64,000 nt of DNA from Corynebacterium halotolerans (lineage in GTDB: Bacteria; Actinomycetota; Actinomycetes; Mycobacteriales; Mycobacteriaceae), in NCBI RefSeq assembly GCF_001056295.1, contig NZ_JVMD01000022.1:1-64000 (forward strand), given 5' to 3'. The position numbers and the translations under genes were made by a program. Under the pieces are notes generated by a model. It was not told where the DNA came from. It worked only from the letters and a program-made list of their open reading frames with translations, and did not search any database. Below are positions 47,829 to 55,675 of the stretch, piece after piece. The first letter of the stretch is position 1, and every line of letters begins with the position of its first letter.

Positions 47829-50105
47829 GTGGCCGGAATGAATTGGTTTTGGAAGGCCCTCGGCGGCAAGGAAAGCCGCGACCAGAAGCGCAGCGTGACG
47901 CTGGTTGCCCGGGCCGCGGAGCTCGAGCCCGAGCTGGAGGAGCTTTCCGACGCCGACCTGGCCGCCCGAGCCCGCGACAACCGCGACGACGCCCCGGAAC
48001 TGCTGGCCTGCCTGCGCGAGGTCGCGCGCCGCGCCATCGGGCTGCGCCCCTTCGACGTCCAGCTGCAGGGCGCGCTGCGCCTTCTCGAGGGCGACGTGGT
48101 GCAGATGGCCACCGGCGAGGGCAAGACCCTGTCGGGCGCGCTGGCCGGCGCGGGGTTCGCGCTGCGCGGCGAGCGGGTGCATTCGGTGACGGTGAACTCG
48201 TACCTCGCACGCCGCGACGCCGAGTGGATGGGGCCGATCTTCACGTTCCTGGGGCTAACCGCCGCGGCGGTCGATGAGGCCGACGACGCCGCCACCCGGC
48301 GCCGGGCCTATGCCGCCGACGTGGTCTTCGTCGCGGTCAACGAGCTCGGCTTCGACGTCCTGCGCGACCGCTGCGTCGTCGACGTCGCCGACCGCGTCCA
48401 GCGGCCCGCGCGCGTGGCCATCATCGACGAGGCCGATTCGGTGCTGGTCGACGAGGCGCTGGTGCCGCTGGTCCTGGCGGGTTCCGCGGAGGGGGAGGCG
48501 CCCGCGGGGCGCATCACCGACATCGTCCGCCGGCTGGTCAAGGGCGACGACTTCACCGTCGACGCGGGCCGCCGCAACGTCTTCCTCACGGAGATCGGGG
48601 CCCGGCGGGTGGAGCGCCTGCTGGGCATCGGTTCGCTTTACGACGAGGACCACGTCTCCACCACCCTCGTCCAGGTCAACGTCGCCCTGCACGCCCGCGA
48701 GCTGCTGCGCCGCGACGTGGACTACATCGTGCGCGACGGCAAGGTGGCCCTGGTCGATTCCTCCAGGGGCCGCATCGCCGATCTGCAGCGCTGGCCGGAT
48801 GGGCTGCAGGCCGCGGTGGAGGCCAAGGAGGGCCTCGACGTTTCCGGCGGCGGCCGGGTTCTGGACACGCTGACCATCCAGCAGCTGGTGGGCCGGTACG
48901 AGATCACCTGCGGCATGACCGGCACGGCCGTCGCCGCGGGCGACCAGTTCCGCGAGTTCTACGGCATGCGCGTGTCGGTCGTCGAACCCAACGAGCCCTG
49001 CATCCGCGACGACGAGCCCGATCGGATCTACGCGACGCACGAGGACGCGTTTTCGGCGGTCGTGGAGGAGGTCATCGAGGTCAATTCCACGGGCCGCCCC
49101 GTGCTGGTGGGCACCGGCGACGTTGCGGAGTCCGAGCGGCTGGCCGAGGCGCTCGCCGAACGCGGCGTCGAGGCGGCGGTGCTCAACGCCAAGAACGATG
49201 AGGCCGAAGCCGCCGTGATCGCCGAAGCCGGCGCCCCCGGCCGCGTCACCGTGTCCACCCAGATGGCCGGCCGCGGCACCGACATCCGCCTGGGCGGTCG
49301 GGACGAGGAGGACCGCGACGAAGTCGTGGAGCTGGGCGGCCTGTGCGTCATCGGCGTCGCCCGCCATCGCACCGGCCGCCTGGACGGGCAGCTGCGCGGG
49401 CGCGCGGGACGACAGGGCGATCCCGGCTCCAGCGTCTTCTTCGTCGCGCTCGACGACGAGATGGTCGTCGAGGGCGGGGCGGGGGAGGAGCTCACCGTCA
49501 CGCCGGAGCCCGACGGGCGCATCCGCGACGCCCGCGCGGCCGCCCACGTCGACCGCGCCCAGCGCGTCACCGAGGCGACGATGCTGTCGATCCACGCCAC
49601 GACGTGGAAGTACAACAAGCTCATCGGCGACCAGCGCGCGATCCTCGACGATCGCCGCGAGCGCCTGCTGACCACCGATCTGGCGTGGCGCGAGCTGTCC
49701 GAGCGCGAGCCGGAGCGGGCGGAGGAGATCCTGGCCCAGGTGCCCGAGGACGTCGCCGCCGCGGCCGCGCGCGAGATCGCGCTGCATCACCTGGACATGG
49801 GCTGGTCCCGGCACCTGGCCGACCTCGACGACCTGCGGGAGTCCGTGCACCTGCGCGCGCTGGCCAAGGAGAGCCCCATCGACGAGTTCCACCGGGCGGC
49901 GATTTCGGCTTTCAAGAACCTCGCGGCGGAGGCCGTCGATGAGGCGGCGAAGAGTTTCCGCGAGGTCACCATCACCGCCGACGGCGTCGATCTGGACGCC
50001 GAGGGCATGGGGCGGCCGAGCTCCACGTGGACGTACATGGTCAACGACAATCCGTTGTCCGGCGGCGATTCGGTCGTCGGCGCCGTGGCCGCCATGTTCC
50101 GCTGA
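47829..50105 (+). CDS. secA2: Accessory Sec translocase ATPase SecA2
   Basis: The product is 758 residues, shorter than housekeeping SecA and lacking its C-terminal zinc tail. Walker A is QMATGEGKTLSGA near residue 93 and the DEAD-like box is IIDEADSVLVDEAL near 198. VSTQMAGRGTDIRLGG and RLDGQLRGRAGRQGDPGSS are SecA motifs. It powers export of a subset of proteins in mycolata. The GTG at 47829 follows GGAGG and gives MAGMNWFWKALGGK, like C. glutamicum SecA2; the ATG three codons later is the alternative. The odhI gene follows after 147 bases. Confidence 0.95.
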   Translation: MAGMNWFWKALGGKESRDQKRSVTLVARAAELEPELEELSDADLAARARDNRDDAPELLACLREVARRAIGLRPFDVQLQGALRLLEGDVVQMATGEGKTLSGALAGAGFALRGERVHSVTVNSYLARRDAEWMGPIFTFLGLTAAAVDEADDAATRRRAYAADVVFVAVNELGFDVLRDRCVVDVADRVQRPARVAIIDEADSVLVDEALVPLVLAGSAEGEAPAGRITDIVRRLVKGDDFTVDAGRRNVFLTEIGARRVERLLGIGSLYDEDHVSTTLVQVNVALHARELLRRDVDYIVRDGKVALVDSSRGRIADLQRWPDGLQAAVEAKEGLDVSGGGRVLDTLTIQQLVGRYEITCGMTGTAVAAGDQFREFYGMRVSVVEPNEPCIRDDEPDRIYATHEDAFSAVVEEVIEVNSTGRPVLVGTGDVAESERLAEALAERGVEAAVLNAKNDEAEAAVIAEAGAPGRVTVSTQMAGRGTDIRLGGRDEEDRDEVVELGGLCVIGVARHRTGRLDGQLRGRAGRQGDPGSSVFFVALDDEMVVEGGAGEELTVTPEPDGRIRDARAAAHVDRAQRVTEATMLSIHATTWKYNKLIGDQRAILDDRRERLLTTDLAWRELSEREPERAEEILAQVPEDVAAAAAREIALHHLDMGWSRHLADLDDLRESVHLRALAKESPIDEFHRAAISAFKNLAAEAVDEAAKSFREVTITADGVDLDAEGMGRPSSTWTYMVNDNPLSGGDSVVGAVAAMFR

Positions 50106-50120
50106 GCGGAGGCGGTTTCG

Positions 50121-50147
50121 GCCCGCGCGGGAATGTCGCGCGCGGGC
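50121..50147 (+). terminator. GC hairpin after secA2
   Basis: GCCCGCGCG at 50121-50129 pairs with CGCGCGGGC at 50139-50147. No T-run follows, so it may act as an mRNA-end stabiliser or a weak terminator. Confidence 0.35.
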
Positions 50148-50202
50148 CCGCCGGGCGCGGCGGGCGATGAGTGAGTCGCCCCCACCGGTCCGCGCCAACG
50201 GC

Positions 50203-50208
50203 TATGAT
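50203..50208 (+). promoter_or_regulatory. -10 box of odhI
   Basis: TATGAT, preceded by GGC, is close to the sigma-A -10 consensus and lies 45 bases before the odhI ATG. The ribosome site GGAGG is at 50241-50245. No clear -35 box is visible. Confidence 0.5.
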
Positions 50209-50252
50209 TTAGAGCGTTACAGGAAATCGGACGATTATCCGGAGGATGTGCA

Positions 50253-50681
50253 ATGACGAACAACACCGGCAAGCCTGAGGCCTCGGTGGAGACCACCTCG
50301 GTCTTCCGCGCCGACCTGCTCAAGGAGATGGAGTCCGGCGCCGGCCAGGATCCCGCGGTGCCCGGCGTCGAGGGGCTGCCCGCCGGTTCGGCGCTCCTCG
50401 TGGTGAAGCGCGGCCCGAACGCCGGCTCGCGTTTCCTGCTCGACCAGCCGGTGACCACTTCCGGTCGCCACCCCGACAGCGACATTTTCCTCGACGACGT
50501 CACCGTCTCGCGCCGTCACGCGGAGTTCCGCATGGAGGGCGACAAGTTCGAGGTCGTCGACGTGGGATCGCTGAACGGCACCTACGTCAACCGCGAGCCG
50601 AAGAACTCGGCCGACCTGTCCAACGGTGACGAGGTCCAGATCGGCAAGTTCCGCCTGGTCTTCCTCACCTCCCCGAAGTAA
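50253..50681 (+). CDS. odhI: OdhI/GarA FHA-domain regulator of 2-oxoglutarate dehydrogenase
   Basis: The product is 142 residues. In its unphosphorylated form the protein inhibits the E1 part of 2-oxoglutarate dehydrogenase, and Pkn kinases switch this off by phosphorylating the N-terminal threonines. The regulatory segment VETTSVFRADLLKEME is present with Thr14 and Thr15. The FHA domain follows (VTTSGRHPDSDIFLDDVTVS, RRHAEFR, VGSLNGTYVN). The gene order secA2, odhI, merR, BFN, merR is that of C. glutamicum. Confidence 0.96.
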   Translation: MTNNTGKPEASVETTSVFRADLLKEMESGAGQDPAVPGVEGLPAGSALLVVKRGPNAGSRFLLDQPVTTSGRHPDSDIFLDDVTVSRRHAEFRMEGDKFEVVDVGSLNGTYVNREPKNSADLSNGDEVQIGKFRLVFLTSPK

Positions 50682-50702
50682 AAACCAGGAAGTCCCAGCG
50701 CC

Positions 50703-51452
50703 GTGGCAGCCGTTCCAGCTTCCGCCCCCGACTCCGGGGCATCTTCCCCGAGGACCAGGTCCGCGGGGAAGATGTCCATCGGCGCCGTGCTGTCGGAGCT
50801 CCAGCAGGAGTTCCCCGACGTCACGGTGTCGAAGATCCGTTTCCTCGAGTCCGAGGGGCTCATTTCGCCGTCCCGCAGCCAGTCCGGGTACCGCCGATTC
50901 GCCCGTGCCGACGTCGACCGTCTCCGCTACATCCTCACCGTCCAGCGCGACAATTACCTGCCGCTGAAGGTCATCAAGGAGCAGCTGGACAACATCGACG
51001 CCGGCAACGTCGCCGCGGTCGGCGAGGGCCTGGCTTCGGTGACCCCGCTGGTGACCGCGGATCAGTTCCGCGAGTCCGCGGTGGTCCACCTGACGCGCGC
51101 GGAGCTGGCCGAGCGGGCGGGCATCGACGAGGAGTTCCTGGGCAGCCTGGTGCGCGCCCGGCTGCTGTCGCCGGATGCGATGGATTGCTTCGACGGCGAT
51201 GATCTCGCGCTGGCCACCACGGCCGGCAAGCTGCGCGAGTTCGGCCTGGACGCGCGCCACATGAAGACGGTGCGCACGGCGGCCTCGCGCGAGGCCGACC
51301 TGATCGGCCAGGCGGCCGCCCCGATGGCGCGGTCGAAGGGCGACGGAGCCCGCCAGAAGGCGGAGGAAATGGCGCGGGAGATGACCGCGCTGCTGGTCAC
51401 CCTGCACGGCACGCTGCTCAAGCGCCAGGTCAACGATGACCTCGGGCGCTGA
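50703..51452 (+). CDS. ftsR: MerR-family regulator FtsR
   Basis: The product is 249 residues. The N-terminal winged-helix MerR domain (IGAVLSELQQEFPDVTVSKI, FLESEGLISPSRSQSGYRRF) is followed by a helical effector/dimer part. The gene directly downstream of odhI in C. glutamicum encodes FtsR, which activates ftsZ, and I assign it by position and sequence type. The start is GTG at 50703 with AGGAAG upstream; the internal ATG at 50772 would cut an unstructured 23-residue lead. The stop is close to the next start. Confidence 0.88.
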   Translation: MAAVPASAPDSGASSPRTRSAGKMSIGAVLSELQQEFPDVTVSKIRFLESEGLISPSRSQSGYRRFARADVDRLRYILTVQRDNYLPLKVIKEQLDNIDAGNVAAVGEGLASVTPLVTADQFRESAVVHLTRAELAERAGIDEEFLGSLVRARLLSPDAMDCFDGDDLALATTAGKLREFGLDARHMKTVRTAASREADLIGQAAAPMARSKGDGARQKAEEMAREMTALLVTLHGTLLKRQVNDDLGR

Positions 51453-51468
51453 GGGAGCGGGCGCCGGC

Positions 51469-52077
51469 ATGGATGAATTCGTCGAGGTCGAATCCCGCGG
51501 GATCCTGGTGCACGAGCCGGAGGACCATCCGGTCCTGCTGCTGTCGTGGCCGGGCAGCGGTCGTGTCGTTCCGGTGTGGATCGGCGCCGCGGAGGCCGCG
51601 TACCTGGCCGCCCGCGAAGCGGGCATGACGCAGAACCGCCCCTGCGCGCAGGACGTCATCGTCGAGATGGCCGAGTCGACGGGCAATTCCATCGACCGCG
51701 CGGAAGTCACCGGTTTCCACGAGGGCGTGTACATCGCGGCGCTCGTGCTTTCCGACGGCGGCCGCGTCGATTGCCGCGTGTCCGATGCCGTCGCCGTCTG
51801 CGAGATCGCGGAAGCCCCGCTGGTCTTCGCGCGGGAGATCCTCGAAGCCACGTCGGTGCCCGCGGGTTCGCTTTTCGACGGCGCCGCGCACGACGGGGAA
51901 GAGGAAGAGGAGTCGGTCGAGGAGTTCGCGCGGTTCCTCGACGAGATCGACGCCGCCGATTTCCTCGGAGAGTCGGGTGGCGCGGACGGCTCGGGTGAGT
52001 CAGGCGGATCGGGCGAGCCGGGTGGCTCGGGTGGCTCCGGCGACTTGGGTGGTTCCGGCGGGGCCGACCCGTCGTAA
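51469..52077 (+). CDS. Bifunctional nuclease family (DUF151) protein
   Basis: The product is 202 residues. The BFN domain occupies residues 1-135 (VLLLSWPGSGRVVPVWIGAAEAAYL, AEVTGFHEGVYIAALVLSDG, DCRVSDAVAVCEIAEAPLVF). Members are reported as nucleases on DNA and RNA, mostly from plants. The C-terminal 55 residues are acidic, then Gly/Ser repeats. I chose the ATG at 51469 after GGGAG; an ATG at 51436 inside ftsR is the alternative. It lies between the two MerR genes, as in relatives. Confidence 0.87.
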   Translation: MDEFVEVESRGILVHEPEDHPVLLLSWPGSGRVVPVWIGAAEAAYLAAREAGMTQNRPCAQDVIVEMAESTGNSIDRAEVTGFHEGVYIAALVLSDGGRVDCRVSDAVAVCEIAEAPLVFAREILEATSVPAGSLFDGAAHDGEEEEESVEEFARFLDEIDAADFLGESGGADGSGESGGSGEPGGSGGSGDLGGSGGADPS

Positions 52078-52121
52078 AGCGGGCCGAAAGGCGCGCAAAG
52101 CTGTTGTTCGTGTGAATGGTG

Positions 52122-52186
52122 TGACTCGAGTGTCTTGAGTGGCACCCCCGTTCACCCCCGAAGTCTGATCCTTGACTTGAGTGGCA
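52122..52186. promoter_or_regulatory. Repeated CTTGAGT half-sites upstream of merR
   Basis: CTTGAGTGGCA occurs at 52134-52144 and again at 52176-52186, with an everted ACTCGAG at 52123. CTTGAGT is the half-site of the HspR operator (HAIR: CTTGAGT-N7-ACTCAAG), and HspR is itself a MerR-type protein. No full HAIR palindrome is present, so the assignment is tentative. Confidence 0.4.
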
Positions 52187-52245
52187 AAAGTCCACGTCGT
52201 TCTTTGCGTCACACTGTTGAGCTGGGGTTTTGTAATTCGCAAACT

Positions 52246-52268
52246 CTGAACCTGAACTTTAGGTTTAG
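52246..52268. promoter_or_regulatory. MerR-type dyad upstream of the second merR gene
   Basis: CTGAACCT at 52246-52253 and AGGTTTAG at 52261-52268 are inverted repeats (7 of 8 pairs) around a 7-base spacer. It lies about 30 bases before a -35 box. Long MerR operators often have this form, so autoregulation is plausible. Confidence 0.45.
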
Positions 52269-52295
52269 ACATGCGGCGTGTCGGCCCGAATCCTG

Positions 52296-52324
52296 TTGAC
52301 AGTGCCCTAACCTTGGCGAAAGAT
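52296..52324 (+). promoter_or_regulatory. Promoter of the second merR gene
   Basis: TTGACA at 52296-52301 is a perfect -35 box; 17 bases later AAAGAT at 52319-52324 is the -10 candidate. The ribosome site AGGGGAG and the ATG at 52363 follow. Confidence 0.6.
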
Positions 52325-52362
52325 GAACGACAACAGTGGAACTACCAGGGGAGAACACGAAC

Positions 52363-52941
52363 ATGGCCGACGATCGCATCGCTGATCGCCAGGGCTCCGA
52401 AAAGGATGCCGTCGATGCCGGCGTCCAGGAGTCGCTGTTCGACATGGGCCCGGACGAGGAAGTGGGCTACCGCGTGCCCATCGCCTGCCAGGCCGCGGGA
52501 ATCACGTACCGTCAACTCGACTACTGGGCCCGCACCGGGCTGGTCGAGCCGTCCATCCGCAACGCGCACGGCTCCGGCTCGCAGCGCCTCTACTCCTTCC
52601 GCGACATCCTCGTGCTGAAGATCGTCCGCGGACTGCTGGACACCGGCATTTCTCTTCAGAACATCCGCCTGGCCGTGGACAAGCTCCGCGACCTGGGCGT
52701 CGACGACCTGGCGACCATCACCCTGGTCTCCGACGGCCGCACCGTTTACCAGTGCCGCTCCAACGAGGAGGTCATCGACCTGCTCAACGGCGGCCAGGGC
52801 GTGTTCGGCATCGCCGTGCCGGGCATCATGAAGGAGCTCGCCGGCTCCATCGCCAGCTTCCCGTCGGAGCGCGTCGACGGCACTCCGGTCGAGGCCCCGG
52901 TCGACGAGCTGGCCGCCCGCCGCCGTCGCCGCATCGGCTGA
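52363..52941 (+). CDS. MerR-family transcriptional regulator (Rv1828-like)
   Basis: The product is 192 residues. A disordered lead of 30 residues is followed by the MerR DNA-binding region (YRVPIACQAAGITYRQLDYW, ARTGLVEPSIRNAHGSGSQR) and a C-terminal helical domain (ISLQNIRLAVDKLRDLG). It resembles the mycobacterial Rv1828 regulator that lies in the same conserved garA neighbourhood. The GSQRLYSFRDILVLKIVRGL segment is typical. It has its own promoter and a strong terminator. Confidence 0.92.
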   Translation: MADDRIADRQGSEKDAVDAGVQESLFDMGPDEEVGYRVPIACQAAGITYRQLDYWARTGLVEPSIRNAHGSGSQRLYSFRDILVLKIVRGLLDTGISLQNIRLAVDKLRDLGVDDLATITLVSDGRTVYQCRSNEEVIDLLNGGQGVFGIAVPGIMKELAGSIASFPSERVDGTPVEAPVDELAARRRRRIG

Positions 52942-52951
52942 CGATCCGATG

Positions 52952-52980
52952 ACGCCCCGCATCTCCCCGCGGGGCGTTTT
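52952..52980 (+). terminator. Intrinsic terminator after merR
   Basis: ACGCCCCGC at 52952-52960 pairs with GCGGGGCGT at 52969-52977, an exact nine-base stem with an eight-base loop, and TTTT closes at 52977-52980. Confidence 0.9.
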
Positions 52981-53001
52981 CGCGTAGGTGGGTGCCGCGC
53001 C

Positions 53002-54678
53002 CTAGAGCCCCATGGCCGCGACGAGGGCTCCGTGCAGGTCGGCCCCGGCGACGTGCACCGCGCCGCCGGTTTCGCTTGCCAGCCGATGCAACGCACCGCC
53101 CGTGGCGTCCTCGCCGATGATGACCACGTCGACGCGCACCGCCCGGTCCGTGGTCGCGGCCGCCCTGATGCCGTCGATCGCCGCCCGGGCATCGTCTTCC
53201 GTGGCGTCCCTTCCAGTTGTCACCAGCACCACGCGGTTGGCCACGCCGGGCGCCCACGCTTCGGCGGCGTACTCGACGGCCGGCCCGATCGACCGCCACA
53301 GCCACGGGTCGCCGCCGGTGCCGAACTGACCCAGCATTTCGATGGACCGGTCCTTCGCGCCCGGCCCGAACAGGACGTTCGGGCGGACCGGGCTGGTCAC
53401 GCCCGGCGACATGGGGGAGGAGTAATTCCACAGTGCCACCCGGCGGCCCTCGCCCTCGGCGGCCTGGCCGAGCAGCGGGGTCAACGTCGCGCGCACGGGC
53501 TCCAGATCGACGCCTGCGGACGTGTCCAGCAGCACCAGAGTCGATCCCGCGGGCTCGATGGCCGGAGCGGGCGGGGCGGCGCCGGGGTCTCCGCCGGGCG
53601 CGCCCTCGGGTGCCGGGGCGGGGGAGTCGATCGGCGCGCCGGCCCCGGGATCGGTCTTCCGGGCGGCGACCCCGGGCACGATTTCGCCGGCGGGCCCCGC
53701 GAGCGGTCCGGCCGCGCCTTCACCGCCCCCGTCCGGCCCGTCGGCGTCGACGCCGTTCTTGCGGGCGAACTTGACCAGGTCCGCCGCCGCGCGCGCATTC
53801 GTCTCGTCGATGGGTCCGCCGGAGGTGAAGGCGACCATCGGCGCGGACAGCGACGGCGATCCTTCCGGCGAGAGGAAGGTCAAGCCCTGCGCCCCCGATT
53901 TCGCGGCCGCGTCGACCATGGATTTCGTGGCCGCCACGGCGGCGTATCCCTCGGCCGTGCCATTGGCCAGCTGACCGAGCAACGCTTCGGAGGTGAAGCG
54001 GCCGCCAGCGGCCAACCGCGGCTCGGAGACCCCGATGAGATCGCCGGGTGCGGCGTCGGGCGCGAGCCGGGCATTGACGATCGACGACGTCACCGCGTCG
54101 GAACCGCCGGGCGTGGCGATGATCAGGCCCTCGGTTCCGGCGAGGTCCGTCCAGGACTTGCCCTCCAGCTCCGGGGCCCGGTCGGAGCGGACCGCCAGAC
54201 CGACGGGCTCGGGGGCGAAGCGGGCGATGTCGCCGTCGGCGCCGACGGTGCCGGCACCGCGGGCGGCTTCGACGAAGGAGTCGTCGGCGGGGACCCACAC
54301 CGCCGGCAAAACCGGCTTGAAGCCCCCGGCACCGCCGGCGCCCCCGCCGTCCCCCTGTTCGCGGATGACGTCGAGGATCTGCTGCGAACCGTTGACGGTC
54401 ACCTGCGGGCGCACGCAGTAGTCGCGGACGACGGGCTCGGTCGCGGCCCATTCGTTCACCTTGTCGCGCACGGCTCCGGCCACGGCGGGGTCGGCGGTGA
54501 CCACGAGCGTCAGGTCGCCCTTGACGCACTTGCCGCCGGCGCCGAGCTCCTCGCGCTCGGAGGCCCGCAGGGCGAACCAGGCGAAGATCATGGCTCCCAC
54601 GAGGATCGCCACGAGCACCACGATCAACGGCCCCTTGGCCACGCGATAGTTCGGCTTGCCGTCGGAATGCCTGCCCAC
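53002..54678 (-). CDS. Membrane-anchored solute-binding/VWA-like protein
   Basis: The product is 558 residues. A signal-anchor (GPLIVVLVAILVGAMIFAWF, about 16-37) precedes an exported type-2-like binding domain (LTLVVTADPAVAGAVRDKVN through about 300), a Pro/Gly/Ala linker and a C-terminal von Willebrand A-type domain (STLVLLDTSAGVD near 385). The MIDAS is degenerate, DTSAG where DxSxS is expected, so metal binding may be lost. The start is GTG at 54678 with GAGGAG upstream. The combination resembles corynebacterial envelope proteins of unknown function. It is the last of a minus-strand block. Confidence 0.85.
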   Translation of the reverse strand: MGRHSDGKPNYRVAKGPLIVVLVAILVGAMIFAWFALRASEREELGAGGKCVKGDLTLVVTADPAVAGAVRDKVNEWAATEPVVRDYCVRPQVTVNGSQQILDVIREQGDGGGAGGAGGFKPVLPAVWVPADDSFVEAARGAGTVGADGDIARFAPEPVGLAVRSDRAPELEGKSWTDLAGTEGLIIATPGGSDAVTSSIVNARLAPDAAPGDLIGVSEPRLAAGGRFTSEALLGQLANGTAEGYAAVAATKSMVDAAAKSGAQGLTFLSPEGSPSLSAPMVAFTSGGPIDETNARAAADLVKFARKNGVDADGPDGGGEGAAGPLAGPAGEIVPGVAARKTDPGAGAPIDSPAPAPEGAPGGDPGAAPPAPAIEPAGSTLVLLDTSAGVDLEPVRATLTPLLGQAAEGEGRRVALWNYSSPMSPGVTSPVRPNVLFGPGAKDRSIEMLGQFGTGGDPWLWRSIGPAVEYAAEAWAPGVANRVVLVTTGRDATEDDARAAIDGIRAAATTDRAVRVDVVIIGEDATGGALHRLASETGGAVHVAGADLHGALVAAMGL

Positions 54679-54730
54679 GGTTGCTCAGCTCCTCATGGAT
54701 GCGACTGATGTACGCCGTTCGCTGACCACT

Positions 54731-55675
54731 TTAGCCGTGAAATGACCTCGCCAATCGGAGCAACTCCGTGCGAATCGGCGCGGCGCGCCCCGCCAAATCC
54801 CGCTGCCTGGCTACGTACTCGGCCTTGCCCTCGGGAGTTTCTATCCGGACGGGCTCGAATCCGTGATCGGCCAAGTCGTAGGGCGACGCCTCCATGTCCA
54901 GGCGCCGCACGTCCCGGGCCAGTTCGAAGGTGTCGAGCCACAGCTCGCCGGGGACGAGGGGTCCGAGCTTCGTGGCCCACTTGTACAGGTCCATGTTCGC
55001 GTGCAGGCAGCCGCCCTGTTCGCAGGCCGGTTGCGTGGCGCGAGTCGGCCGGTTCTCGTTCAGCGGCACCGCGTCGGGAGTGAAGAACCAGTAGGCGTCG
55101 TAATGCGTGCACCGCACCCTGTTGGCCTCCACGACGCGATCCGTCGCCGCGCGCCCGAGGCGCAGGGGAACGGCGTGGCGGGTTTCATCGGCGCGGTAGA
55201 CCATCGCCCATTCGTGCAGCCCGAAGCAGTCGAAGTGGGCGTCGTTGGCCATGGTCCCCGCGAGCAGATCTGCGACGTAGGAAATCGCCTCCCCGCGGCG
55301 GGCGGCGAGGGCGGCGCGATCAAGCCGCGCGATGCCGTCGGCGCCGACGCGGAAATCGCGCATGTGCGACACGTGTTCGGCGGCACGGGGGTCGTCGGCG
55401 CCGGCCAGGGCGACGCCGAGGCCGGGCGACCACCGGCGCAGCACGCCCGGCCGCACGGGGTAATACTCGAAGAGGAAGTCCCAGACCGGGTGCTTCAGAC
55501 CGCGCGAGCGACGCTCCAGGTGGCCGGCGCACAGTTCATCGGCGCGGCGGGCATGGGCGCGGGCGCGGTGCAGCCATTCGTCGAGCGGCAGCACCACGTC
55601 GGCGGTGGAGCGGTCGCGGGGGCCGGAGCCGAGGCCGTAGCCGACGCGGGTGCCGGAGGTCTCGCCGGTCGTCAT
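54731..55675 (-). CDS. Putative 3-methyladenine DNA glycosylase (family annotation)
   Basis: The product is 314 residues. It belongs to an actinobacterial family that databases call 3-methyladenine DNA glycosylase, recognised by KHPVWDFLFEYYPVRPGVLR and FGLHEWAMVYR. I see no helix-hairpin-helix or AAG-type active site, so the name is weakly based. It overlaps the upstream CBS-protein stop (ATGA), so it is translated with the two membrane proteins. No signal peptide is present; it is probably cytoplasmic. Confidence 0.8.
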   Translation of the reverse strand: MTTGETSGTRVGYGLGSGPRDRSTADVVLPLDEWLHRARAHARRADELCAGHLERRSRGLKHPVWDFLFEYYPVRPGVLRRWSPGLGVALAGADDPRAAEHVSHMRDFRVGADGIARLDRAALAARRGEAISYVADLLAGTMANDAHFDCFGLHEWAMVYRADETRHAVPLRLGRAATDRVVEANRVRCTHYDAYWFFTPDAVPLNENRPTRATQPACEQGGCLHANMDLYKWATKLGPLVPGELWLDTFELARDVRRLDMEASPYDLADHGFEPVRIETPEGKAEYVARQRDLAGRAAPIRTELLRLARSFHG

